From Bryobacterales bacterium (GTDB taxonomy: Bacteria > Acidobacteriota > Terriglobia > Bryobacterales > Bryobacteraceae), in assembly GCA_020846745.1 (NCBI GenBank), contig JADLDI010000044.1, forward strand, positions 1 to 38,975: a stretch of 38,975 bases of DNA, read 5' to 3'. The first letter of the stretch is position 1; each line of letters opens with the position of its first letter. The notes below the pieces were generated by a model. It did not search any database. It was given only the letters and a program-made list of their open reading frames with translations, and was not told the DNA's origin. The position numbers and the translations under genes are program-made. Positions 1-6,266 of the stretch are shown here, one piece after another.

Positions 1-703
1 ACTTTTGGCCGGAGCCGCAGGGGCAGGGGGTGTTGCGGCCGACTTGCGGAGGCTGTGGGGGTTTCGTCTCGCAAGTTGTTGATTTGGTTTGGGTAGCGGC
101 GGCGGCTTGGGCGGTTTTGACGTAGCGGTGGCCGGAGACGGGCACGACGCCTTTTTCGCGGATTTGGCTTTCGAGGGTGAGGATGGCGTTTTGGGTGGAG
201 AGGGCGTGACGGATGTTGTCGTCAACGGTCGCCGGCGCCTTGGCAATTCGTCTCGCAAAGCTATCAATCTTTGGCACATCCGCGAGCGGAGCGAACTCGT
301 CGGGCGGGTTTCCGTTGGAGATCTGCTGGATGCCACGGTCCGTCTGGAGCATGCGAATCTCGCGGAGGGCGGACTTGTAGGAACCTTCCCAGCGGAGATA
401 GTAGCGGTGGACCTTTTCCAAGTTGGCTTCGTTTTGTTCAGTTGATTCGAGGGCGCGGAGGGCGGCTTCGCGTTGGCGGCAGCGTTCGATTTGCCAGTTG
501 GCGGTGAGGAGGCGCTGGAAGGCGAAGTGTTCGAGGGGGCCGGCGGGGACGATTTCGTCTCGTAATTCCGATTCCATCTGGTCGAAGAAGGGGCGCTCGT
601 CGGGGGAGACGATGATGTTGGCGGTGGATAAGCCATGTTGGCGGTTGTTCTGAGAGGAGGCGGATTTGCCTTCGTGGGTGCGGGGTCCGGTTTGATGGGA
701 CAT
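1..703 (-). CDS. TGPRT-family protein with C-terminal SEC-C zinc motif (3' end beyond window)
   Basis: Reading the minus strand from ATG at 703 gives 234 uninterrupted codons running off the left edge. The N-terminus has the signature TGPRTHEGK..SSQN..HGL. The middle is helical and rich in charged residues, and the last visible residues are GRNTPCPCGSGQK, the start of a SEC-C motif, the CxC...C/H zinc-binding tail also found on SecA. A ribosome site AAAGGAG lies 10 nt before the ATG, and an in-frame TAA further upstream closes the frame, which supports this start. The family recurs in many copies in acidobacterial genomes (from memory); its function is unknown. A paralogue sits at the other end of the window (38623-38856). 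Preceded by a structured leader with an intrinsic terminator. Role inferred only as a zinc-binding, possibly nucleic-acid- or protein-associated factor. Confidence 0.88.
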   Translation of the reverse strand, partial: MSHQTGPRTHEGKSASSQNNRQHGLSTANIIVSPDERPFFDQMESELRDEIVPAGPLEHFAFQRLLTANWQIERCRQREAALRALESTEQNEANLEKVHRYYLRWEGSYKSALREIRMLQTDRGIQQISNGNPPDEFAPLADVPKIDSFARRIAKAPATVDDNIRHALSTQNAILTLESQIREKGVVPVSGHRYVKTAQAAAATQTKSTTCETKPPQPPQVGRNTPCPCGSGQK

Positions 704-894
704 TGCTGTCGTGCTCCTTTGCTTGGGTTTATACGTTGGTTCGGCAACCCCTCCTTAACAGTCGGGGCACCGGTCGGGTGGGTCGGACTCGACCGGAAGC
801 GTGCGGAAAATAAAAAAGCCGGCGCGAGGGCCGGCGGGGTGTTTCGAGGATAGTGGGATGTGAGGACACACATCCACTACCAGGTGTCAATGTA
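704..894 (-). promoter_or_regulatory. Structured leader of the TGPRT/SEC-C gene (candidate attenuator)
   Basis: On the minus strand a -10-like TACATT (894-889) is followed 11 nt later by GTGGATGTGTGTCC (877-864). This lies in a hairpin whose arms TAGTGG-ATGTG and CACAT-C-CCACTA pair with one bulge. Next come a terminator hairpin (835-818) with a T-tract (to 807), then 103 nt to the ATG. Within those 103 nt, CCGGTCG and CGACCGG can form a third hairpin. The same architecture, with different arm sequences, precedes the paralogue at 38623. No convincing -35 box is seen. Interpreted as transcription attenuation or a small RNA; the mechanism is not shown. Confidence 0.6.
807..835 (-). terminator. 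Intrinsic terminator inside the TGPRT/SEC-C leader
   Basis: Minus strand: arms GCCGGC and GCCGGC around the loop CCTCGC, followed by TTTTTTATTTT. It lies upstream of the gene start and downstream of the putative promoter, so it would end transcription before the coding region unless bypassed. Confidence 0.75.
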
Positions 895-1215
895 TCACGG
901 ATTGGGGAGAAAGGGAACGGAATTTCGTTTATTTAATGAGGGATTGGCGGGACGGGTTTCGTGGGCGGCTCGAACGGGGCGACATTGTTCGTTCCGACTC
1001 CGATCAGCGCCTTCAGCCAAACAAGGTTTGTTTGCCGAAGGGACGTGGCCGGACCGGAAGCACGGCGCGGAACTGATCGCCTTGGCCGAAAGCTTGGAGA
1101 AGGATGCAGCGCAGGCGAAGAGTGCAGCAGACGGGCAGCGCATGCGGGCGCCAGCCGCGATTTCAGGGAGTGTGAGGCGGCACGGCGTTGAGCGGGTTGC
1201 GAATCGCGGAGACCA
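895..1215. other. Intergenic region without a confident gene
   Basis: Upstream of the TGPRT/SEC-C leader and downstream of the FitB-like toxin. One plus-strand frame around 1022-1190 reads with a coding-like flavour (ELIALAESLEKDAAQ), but it lacks a convincing start and matches no family I know. It could be a gene remnant. Confidence 0.4.
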
Positions 1216-1629
1216 CTATTCCCAAGGATTGATCAAGCGAACGCCTAAATGTTCAAAGTGAGTCACGTTGCGCGTGGCCACGGAAAAACCCCGAGCGGCG
1301 GCGCAAGCCGCAATGTAAGCATCCGGCGCCAGAGCTCGTTTGCCCGTCTTCTCGCACGCCGCCGCTATCTCGGCTAGTTTGTCAGCAGCGGCAGAATCGA
1401 AGTCGAGTGTCCGGTCTTTAAACAAGTCGAGAATGCGTTCTACCTGGGCTGCGAGGGTGTTCTTGCGCCTGCCATTTGGCAATCTCAGCACGCCAAAACG
1501 GAGTTCCGCGCGATTGACGGAAGTGATATACAGAGTTTCTGCGCTCTGGTTGTCCAGCCAGTCCACTACCTTCTCCGTTGGCCTTGTCTTCAGAGGCTCG
1601 GAGACGACATTAGTGTCAAGGACGATCAC
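1216..1629 (-). CDS. PIN-domain toxin, FitB/VapC-like ribonuclease
   Basis: A 137-residue PIN domain, normal length for VapC/FitB. It starts MIVLDTNVVSEPL, as in FitB proteins, and carries the expected acidic Mg2+-binding residues: D5, E42 (NRAELRFG), D103 (PDAYIAA) and the TRN motif near 119-121. PIN toxins of this kind cleave RNA, often tRNA, when free of the antitoxin. The GTG start overlaps the antitoxin stop by 4 nt (GTGA), which implies translational coupling. All key residues are present, so it is probably functional. Its target RNA cannot be read from the sequence. Confidence 0.93.
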   Translation of the reverse strand: MIVLDTNVVSEPLKTRPTEKVVDWLDNQSAETLYITSVNRAELRFGVLRLPNGRRKNTLAAQVERILDLFKDRTLDFDSAAADKLAEIAAACEKTGKRALAPDAYIAACAAARGFSVATRNVTHFEHLGVRLINPWE

Positions 1630-1868
1630 GTGAAATCCGCTCCCCGGATCTCGCTGCTGCGCCGGTCAAAGTCGAGTTCGTCCATACCGCCGGCCGTACG
1701 AGCGATCCGTCGGATTTCGGAACCGATTTTGAGGCGTTTCGGCGGGCGGACGGTATCTTCGATAATCGTGCGGACCTCAGCCTCGGTGGAGCGGCCGTGC
1801 CGGGCAGCGCGCAGGCGCAGCGCTCGGTGGATCTCCTCGGAGAGGTTGCGGATGGTCAGGCTGGGCAT
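1626..1868 (-). CDS. FitA/VapB-like ribbon-helix-helix antitoxin
   Basis: An 80-residue protein starting MPSLTIRNLSEEIHRALR, typical of FitA-type Arc/ribbon-helix-helix antitoxins. The N-terminal half dimerises and binds operator DNA; the basic, then acidic C-terminus (IGSEIRRIAR..DELDFDRRSS) is expected to occupy the toxin active site. Its ATG has a good ribosome site (AGGTGA, 5 nt away) and lies just below a perfect TATAAT box. It is first gene of a two-gene operon with the PIN toxin at 1216-1629. Autorepression is inferred from the repeats in the promoter. Confidence 0.92.
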   Translation of the reverse strand: MPSLTIRNLSEEIHRALRLRAARHGRSTEAEVRTIIEDTVRPPKRLKIGSEIRRIARTAGGMDELDFDRRSSEIRGADFT

Positions 1869-1885
1869 GCAATCACCTGTACTTC

Positions 1886-1921
1886 ATTATAGGCAATGCT
1901 AGCAACGATCTGGGAATGCTA
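1886..1921 (-). promoter_or_regulatory. Promoter and direct-repeat operator of the fitAB-like operon
   Basis: The minus strand has a perfect -10 box TATAAT (1891-1886). Directly upstream are two copies of TAGCATTsCC (1921-1912 and 1901-1892), start to start 20 bp, about two helical turns apart, as expected for two antitoxin dimers on one DNA face. No good -35 hexamer is seen. Confidence 0.5.
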
Positions 1922-1962
1922 TCAAGAGCCCCTGCTATTTTGTGATAGGTACGGCTTCAGGA

Positions 1963-2211
1963 TCAGGATGGGGATTCCGTGGGCGCCAGCGCGTCGGGCG
2001 ACCGTTTGGAGCCGTTCCTGGCGATGAGAGACAGCAGTTTCAGTGAAGCCCCTTGAGGGCGCATCAGCAGAATTGTTGCCGGCGACAGACGATTGATGGC
2101 CGGCAGGATTTCGTCCCGGAGGAATCGCTCGTCTGTGGTGGCGGAAGTGATTGCTTCGATCTTTTTGCCGGCAGCGAGGATGTCCTTCAGGAAGGAAGCC
2201 TCATGCCGCAT
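1963..2211 (-). pseudogene. Truncated HepT (HEPN) toxin fused to a duplicated HigA tail
   Basis: The first ~40 residues (MRHEASFLKDILAAGKKIE..RFLRDEIL) match the N-terminus of HepT-type HEPN toxins. The rest switches to RPQGASLKLLSLIARNG, nearly identical to the C-terminus of the HigA-like antitoxin encoded at 2797-3114. HepT needs its C-terminal RX4-6H motif for RNase activity; that half is missing, so the toxin should be dead. The ORF overlaps the MntA stop by 11 nt (ATGCGGCATGA), the usual mntA-hepT arrangement. At DNA level 1979-2062 matches 2782-2866, with a one-base deletion that removes the HigA stop codon. Confidence 0.75.
1979..2062 (-). repeat. Diverged duplicate of the higA 3' end (partner 2782-2866)
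   Basis: By eye, about 67 of 85 aligned positions are identical between 1979-2062 and 2782-2866, with one single-base gap. Both copies have the same orientation. The duplication, or unequal recombination, explains the chimeric HepT-HigA ORF. Confidence 0.75.
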
Positions 2212-2515
2212 AGATGACGCGGGCCTCTCTAAGAACTTGCGGACGCACCCAGGGCTTTAACCCGCGCTTGGTTACGAGGTCGACCTTCCGTCCAATTAAA
2301 GCCTCGAGCCCTTCAACTAGGGATTCGAATTTGAAGATTCCGATGCGCGCCGCAGAATCAAACTCAACCAGGACGTCAATGTCACTGTCCGGCCCCATCT
2401 CGCCACGGACCGCGGACCCGAACAATGAGAGTTCTGTGACGCCAAATTGCCGACACAGGTTCGCCAGTTCGGCGGCATTGACTTCCGCATCACCGAGATG
2501 AACCGTGGCGCTCAT
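2201..2515 (-). CDS. MntA-type minimal nucleotidyltransferase (antitoxin of HEPN/MNT module)
   Basis: A 104-residue MNT-fold protein with the nucleotidyltransferase signature LFGSAVRGEMGPDSDIDVLVEF-like at residues 31-52: G33-S34 and the metal-binding pair D45/D47. MntA antitoxins neutralise HepT by adenylylating a tyrosine near its active site. The ATG at 2515 is preferred because GGAG lies 9 nt upstream; an in-frame ATG at 2530 is possible. The partner toxin downstream is truncated and chimeric, so this is probably an orphan antitoxin, or one acting on a HepT elsewhere. Confidence 0.88.
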   Translation of the reverse strand: MSATVHLGDAEVNAAELANLCRQFGVTELSLFGSAVRGEMGPDSDIDVLVEFDSAARIGIFKFESLVEGLEALIGRKVDLVTKRGLKPWVRPQVLREARVIYAA

Positions 2516-2695
2516 GGCTTTCAACTCCATTATGCCCGACCGTTTTGGCTTGCGGCCGCTAAGCATCGTCGCCATGGGCCACGCTACCAGAGATATGCCG
2601 GCTCGCGGGGCTTCAGAGTTACAGGGGGCCGGTGTGTCCGCGCGACGCAAGCCAGGTCTGATTTCGCCGTTTGGGACACCGGTGACACAGCAGTC

Positions 2696-2750
2696 TGTCC
2701 ACCCTGCCGTCCACCCTGCCCGTCCACCCTGCCTGTCCACCCTGCCTGTC
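2696..2750 (+). repeat. Short tandem repeat, four 12-13 bp units
   Basis: Four consecutive near-identical units of (N)GTCCACCCTGCC at 2696-2708, 2709-2720, 2721-2733 and 2734-2746, plus a partial TGTC. It lies in the roughly 280-bp gap between mntA and higA, which otherwise holds no gene I can support. Confidence 0.9.
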
Positions 2751-2796
2751 ACGGTTTACCATCCTGACCGACCTGCCGGGAGTGAACGCCGATTCG

Positions 2797-3114
2797 TCAG
2801 GCGACCGCTTGGAGACCGTTGCGGGCGACCAGCGAAAGCAGTTTCAGCGAAGCTCCTTGGGGGCGCTTTTCTCCGCGCTCCCACTGACTTACGAGACCGG
2901 TGGTGACGTTGAGATAACGAGCGAACACTGCCTGGCTGGCCCCCTCCCGCAGACGAAGCGCGCGGATCTCTTTGGGTTTGAGGGGAATAACAGGCGTGAG
3001 GCACAGTTCGTCAAATTCTCGCATGGTGCGCTTGTCCATCACTTTCGCCGCGTGTAGGCTTTCGGCCGTTTCGTGGACAGAGGCCAGTAACGGACTACGA
3101 TACTGTGTCTTCAT
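2797..3114 (-). CDS. HigA-like helix-turn-helix (XRE/Cro) antitoxin
   Basis: A 105-residue protein with a C-terminal XRE-type helix-turn-helix: LRLREGASQAVFARYLNV then VSQWERGEKRPQG, about residues 52-85. This is the layout of HigA/NadS antitoxins that follow a RelE-fold toxin. The toxin gene (3095-3481) is upstream on the same strand and overlaps by 20 nt; toxin-first order is characteristic of higBA. A strong ribosome site (GGAGGT, 8 nt before ATG) should favour antitoxin excess. Its last 85 bp are duplicated at 1979-2062. Confidence 0.9.
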   Translation of the reverse strand: MKTQYRSPLLASVHETAESLHAAKVMDKRTMREFDELCLTPVIPLKPKEIRALRLREGASQAVFARYLNVTTGLVSQWERGEKRPQGASLKLLSLVARNGLQAVA

Positions 3115-3481
3115 CGCATTTCACCTCCAGCAGTGCTTTCGACTCGACAACCCGCGCTATCGTGGTTTCATCATAGGCCAGCAGTTCGGCCGCAAGTTTC
3201 CGCAAAGCCAGCAGGTCGTTAGCGTCGATATTGGCCTTTTCGCTTTTGGCGAAACCGTGGACGAAGATGGCCCGCGTTCCCGCCCTGAACACAATGAGCG
3301 TTCGAAAACCGCCGGACTTACCCTCACCACGGCGGGCAATCCGCTGCTTGATAACTCCACCACCGAGATCGGCCGCGATCAAACCCCGTTCAGCCTCCCG
3401 CGCCGCCCGGCAGAGCGCAGAGTCGGCAATGCTGGCTTTCTCCGCAAATCGCGCGAACGCCTTAGTCTTAAATATTCGCAC
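3095..3481 (-). CDS. HigB-like RelE-superfamily toxin
   Basis: A 128-residue protein of the family often annotated 'RelE/ParE or HigB toxin': MRIFKTKAFARFAEKA at the start, then GGGVIKQRIAR.GEGKSGGFRTLI and FVHGFAKSEKANI, the usual beta-sheet core. Such toxins are ribosome-dependent mRNA endonucleases, neutralised by the HTH antitoxin just downstream. The start is taken as GTG at 3481; the ribosome site is weak. A palindrome over the putative -10 region (3524-3542) suggests autoregulation. Appears intact. Confidence 0.9.
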   Translation of the reverse strand: MRIFKTKAFARFAEKASIADSALCRAAREAERGLIAADLGGGVIKQRIARRGEGKSGGFRTLIVFRAGTRAIFVHGFAKSEKANIDANDLLALRKLAAELLAYDETTIARVVESKALLEVKCDEDTVS

Positions 3482-3522
3482 CCAAATTCACCGGGGCTAC
3501 GCAGAAATCACTTCCTCCGTAA

Positions 3523-3542
3523 GTATAACACTGTGTGCTATA
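3523..3542 (-). promoter_or_regulatory. Candidate higBA operator/-10 region
   Basis: TATAACACTGTGTGCTATA (3524-3542) is an imperfect palindrome (arms ATAACAC and GTGCTAT, one mismatch). It overlaps a minus-strand TTATAC -10-like box (3528-3523), about 42 bp before the higB start. Confidence 0.45.
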
Positions 3543-3558
3543 GAGGTTGCGTGCGGGA

Positions 3559-3705
3559 ATGCTACATGGTGTGTTGGCTCCGCCGGCGACGCTGCGGAAT
3601 TGGGAGCAGGGCAGGTCGCGGCCAGACGCGCCAACGCGCGTGTTGCTGGCGGTGATTGCGAAGCATCCGGAGGCGGTGAAGGATGTGCTGCGGAGGGCGG
3701 GTTGA
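3559..3705 (+). pseudogene. Fragment of an HTH antitoxin (NadS/HigA-type C-terminus)
   Basis: A 48-codon plus-strand frame ending in TGA reads PPATLRNWEQGRSRPD, then VLLAVIAKHPEAVKDVL. This is the recognition-helix and C-terminal part of NadS/HigA-type antitoxins (STLRNWEQGRR..P..ALL.v....PEAV). The N-terminal half of the HTH and any toxin gene are absent. It lies head-to-head with higB, only about 80 bp away. Most likely a remnant of another TA module. Confidence 0.7.
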
Positions 3706-3908
3706 GTGGGGCGACGTTAGCGGCACGAGTTAAGAGCAGCCGCGCGGATCACGGACGGAGCTTCGGTGACGTGGGCAGCTTCCAGGAGCGCCCGTTTTTA
3801 TTGGCACCTTTCTTACCGCAAAATCAGTTGAGAGTTAGCGAAATGGACCTACTCGACGCTGATGGCAATTAGCCTAATTGACCGTGCCTTTAACAGGGTC
3901 CGATCCGT

Positions 3909-4064
3909 TCAATCTGAATGCCGCACAGACCGCACTGACATCCACAAGTAGGCAAGATCACCGATTTGAACGTCCGAAGAGACAAAGCGTAGGAAGATTG
4001 CGCCGATGAGGACGTAGAAGCGCGCATCGAAGCGGCCGACGTAGGCCTCGCGGTGGGGCCGCAC
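3909..4064 (-). pseudogene. Small unknown ORF, possibly a gene remnant
   Basis: A 51-codon minus-strand frame from GTG 4064 reads protein-like (EAYVGRFDARFYVLIGAIF) and ends in TGA. No ribosome site is seen and I do not recognise a family. The rest of 3706-4146 holds no gene I can support. Confidence 0.3.
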
Positions 4065-4146
4065 ACAGATCTACGGTGGCAATGGGAAACTGGGGAAGCA
4101 CTTCGGACAGTGCAAGGTGAAGTTACCGAATCTGTACGTCAAGCCG

Positions 4147-5130
4147 TCAAGCGCTCGTCGCTTCTACATTGCCAGCGGCTGTCCGCAAGTCTCTCAGCAG
4201 GTGATCGAACGCCTTAGTATACGAGGCGGGGTCTGTGTTCCAGGAACTGAAATCTGGAATGAAGTACTCCCGAATCTCTCGCGCTGAGTCCTTTCCTGTG
4301 TCCGCGTCAAAGCATTCCCATTGCCGAATCTGTTCGTACGTCGCAAGACCGATTGGGAACAGCATTTGCCGCTTTTCCTTCAGTTCGAGGCGACGCGCTT
4401 TGGCGAGTTCCGTCCCCACCCATTCGCTCTTCATGCTGCTTTCGGATATGATCAGGAGGAGCTTGTCATACACCCGTAATGCCTCGTCAATCTGATCGTG
4501 GATCTTTTTGCCGCTCTTAATGTGGTGCGGTGCGAACCAGCAGCGGACATCCTTGGCTTGCAGATCGGAGTACAGGCGATCGGCAAACTCCTGATCATTT
4601 GTCGAGTAGCTGATGAAGCAGGAATAGAATTGGATTGGCTCAATCGCGCCCACGAGAGCTTTCATGTGAGTTATGAACGTTTCGGGCACCCCCACGCCAC
4701 GAAGGAAAGCCTCAGGAACATTGCCGCGAGAGCGAAAAATCGTGTCCAGCCCAATAGTGCTTTGCGTAATGTGCGTACTAGATTCGAGATGCACGGCACG
4801 GGAAAGGTCAGTACGTGCAATAAACGTGGCTCCAAAACGTGCGCGGTGGAAGTCGGCTTCTCGCAAATCGGTCTCAGTGAGTCTGGCCGAGGTCAAGTCG
4901 GCTTCGCGTAAGTTTGCCCCCGAGAGGATCGTCCCATAAAGGTGGGCTCCGCGAAGATCAGACCCGGTGAGATTGGCATTCCGGAGGTTGGCATCAGAAA
5001 GGTCCCTCCCGAGGAGGCTGGCCATCGCAAGGTCAACTGCGACCAGAGGGAAATTTGCCCTAAACTCATTCCACTTTCGGGCACCTTGCCGGAGAATTGC
5101 CAGCTGTTTCTGATCCGCCATACTTCGCAT
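4147..5130 (-). CDS. Pentapeptide-repeat protein with C-terminal TIR domain
   Basis: About 327 residues. Residues ~33-112 are tandem pentapeptide repeats (DLSDANLRNANLTGSDLRGA and so on), forming a right-handed quadrilateral beta-helix. Residues ~167-300 are a TIR domain beginning FYSCFISYSTNDQEFADRLY, with CWFAPHHIKSG and SEWVGTELAKAR; E241 in the last motif matches the position of the catalytic glutamate of NAD+-cleaving bacterial TIR domains. The protein is expected to be cytoplasmic, as no signal or membrane segment is seen. Embedded in the TA island, it may be a stress or anti-phage NADase, or a TIR scaffold. The start is uncertain (ATG 5130 or 5121; weak ribosome site); the frame is open to 5244 but that part looks non-coding. 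Confidence 0.85.
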   Translation of the reverse strand: MRSMADQKQLAILRQGARKWNEFRANFPLVAVDLAMASLLGRDLSDANLRNANLTGSDLRGAHLYGTILSGANLREADLTSARLTETDLREADFHRARFGATFIARTDLSRAVHLESSTHITQSTIGLDTIFRSRGNVPEAFLRGVGVPETFITHMKALVGAIEPIQFYSCFISYSTNDQEFADRLYSDLQAKDVRCWFAPHHIKSGKKIHDQIDEALRVYDKLLLIISESSMKSEWVGTELAKARRLELKEKRQMLFPIGLATYEQIRQWECFDADTGKDSAREIREYFIPDFSSWNTDPASYTKAFDHLLRDLRTAAGNVEATSA

Positions 5131-5399
5131 CAGTTTAACGCGACGGCCGGATTTGAGGTGTTGAGTTTGGTCGGACCTGCGGCGTCTGGAATAGCCCACT
5201 TGATGTTCGAAGTGCCGGGTACCGGCTCCGCGGTAGGGAGTCACTGCCGGTGAACGGCTCTGCCAGCCGGACCCAACCGGGGCGTGTGCGACGGAGTCAG
5301 AATTTGAACATCGGCGGAGTTGTGTGCATCAGCCGGGTCGTTGGCGCACCTGCCTTGGTCGGGAATAGTGGTTCGGGGCGCTGGGAGCGTGGGTTGTGG

Positions 5400-5602
5400 A
5401 GGGACGGACCGCGCGCTTGTGGTTGCGCCGCGCGAGTACCTTCAGACTCTCCGCCAGGCTATTGGGAATCTTGAAACGCCACAGCGCTGAGCTACGGCGT
5501 AGGTTGTCTGCAGGCGGCAAGCATCGAGTGGCTATCCGGCGTCGCCTCGTCCCCAAAGCACCAACTCAACGTCATTGAGGCGTCTACCACGAAGGGAGAC
5601 AT
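5400..5602 (-). pseudogene. Decayed VapC (PIN) toxin downstream of VapB
   Basis: Three bases after the antitoxin stop, an ATG at 5602 opens MSPFVVDASMTLSWCFGDEA, a textbook PIN-toxin N-terminus with its first catalytic aspartate. The frame ends at TAG 5494-5492 after 36 codons. A second frame further on (about 5486-5420) reads ALWRFKIPNSLAESLKVLARRN, the expected next PIN segment (normally ALWRFEVAN), with the catalytic glutamate changed to lysine. The remaining PIN motifs are not found before the TIR gene. The toxin is therefore broken by frameshift and truncation. Confidence 0.75.
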
Positions 5603-5605
5603 CGA

Positions 5606-5854
5606 TCAATACTTATGCCCCTCGTGGATCAGATCGCGAATTCGGAGCCCTTCACCCAACGTCAAGCGATGCTTCTCTGCGAATGCGAGCATATCCTGTA
5701 CGGCTTTGCGCCGCTCGTCATCACTTGGGAGGGAGCCGTTTCCAGCGAGGGCCTCGAGAGCGCTCGCTACGACCTGTTCGGCAGAGCGGTAGCGGCCCGA
5801 TCGGAGTTGCTGCTCGATCAGATGCTCGCTACGTGAATCGAGATGAATGTCCAT
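5606..5854 (-). CDS. VapB/ParD-like antitoxin (partner toxin is a pseudogene)
   Basis: An 82-residue protein starting MDIHLDSRSEHLIEQQL..GRYRSAEQVVASALEALAG, a ribbon-helix-helix/ParD-type N-terminus. It ends TLGEGLRIRDLIHEGHKY, the toxin-wrapping tail seen in VapB proteins upstream of PIN toxins. ATG 5854 is chosen because homology begins there; the frame upstream (to 5956) is not conserved-looking. A TATACT box lies 15 nt upstream, so the leader would be very short. The toxin gene directly downstream is degenerate, so this antitoxin is an orphan. Confidence 0.85.
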   Translation of the reverse strand: MDIHLDSRSEHLIEQQLRSGRYRSAEQVVASALEALAGNGSLPSDDERRKAVQDMLAFAEKHRLTLGEGLRIRDLIHEGHKY

Positions 5855-5930
5855 ACCGAATCTAATTTCAGTATATCTGCGGGTTAGAGCCCCCAATAAA
5901 GGAGAAACCGGGCTCATCATGGAACATTTA

Positions 5931-6266
5931 TCACCGGTCGAGCACGAGGATGCCAAGGTCAGGGTCGCTGGCGAATTCTGTTAATCGAATAGCGTCGCGG
6001 CGGAGTACGAATTCAGCATCGCGCGTCGGATGGGTCCAGCGGCGCAGCCACACCACTTTGGGAGGCGGCCCGAGGGTTGTCGCCAATTCATAGAAGTCGG
6101 CGTCTGTGCTTACGATGATGAAGCCCTCTTGCTGCGCAAAGGCCCAAATCTCCCGATCGGGGCGCGACAGCATATCGAAGCTTGCTACGTGGGCGGAACC
6201 TGGGTACAAGTCAGCCAGACGCAGTACGAGCTTCTTTGACAGGTTCTCGTCCAGTAGAAGTTTCAC
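5931..6266 (-). CDS. DUF5615 (Mut7-C/PIN-like) toxin
   Basis: A 111-residue PIN-like protein of the DUF5615 family: MKLLLDENLSKKL at the start (D6, E7), DREIWAFAQQEGFIIVSTDADF (D37, D55, D57) in the middle and PDLGILVLDR at the end. Family members pair with DUF433 antitoxins, as here. The GTG start overlaps the DUF433 stop by 4 nt (GTGA). Presumed ribonuclease toxin; the family's activity is less studied than that of classical VapC. Confidence 0.9.
   Translation of the reverse strand: MKLLLDENLSKKLVLRLADLYPGSAHVASFDMLSRPDREIWAFAQQEGFIIVSTDADFYELATTLGPPPKVVWLRRWTHPTRDAEFVLRRDAIRLTEFASDPDLGILVLDR

Noticed and set aside
895..1143. 82-residue minus-strand frame between the TGPRT leader and the FitB-like toxin
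   Set aside because: Composition is unlike a protein, no ribosome site or family similarity is seen, and it overlaps the region upstream of the leader promoter.
2696..2750. CRISPR array
   Set aside because: Units are 12-13 bp and contiguous, without spacers, and no cas genes are present.
4083..5605. Plus-strand open frames opposite the TIR gene and VapC pseudogene
   Set aside because: They are mirror frames of minus-strand genes or noncoding sequence, with no recognisable motifs or ribosome sites.
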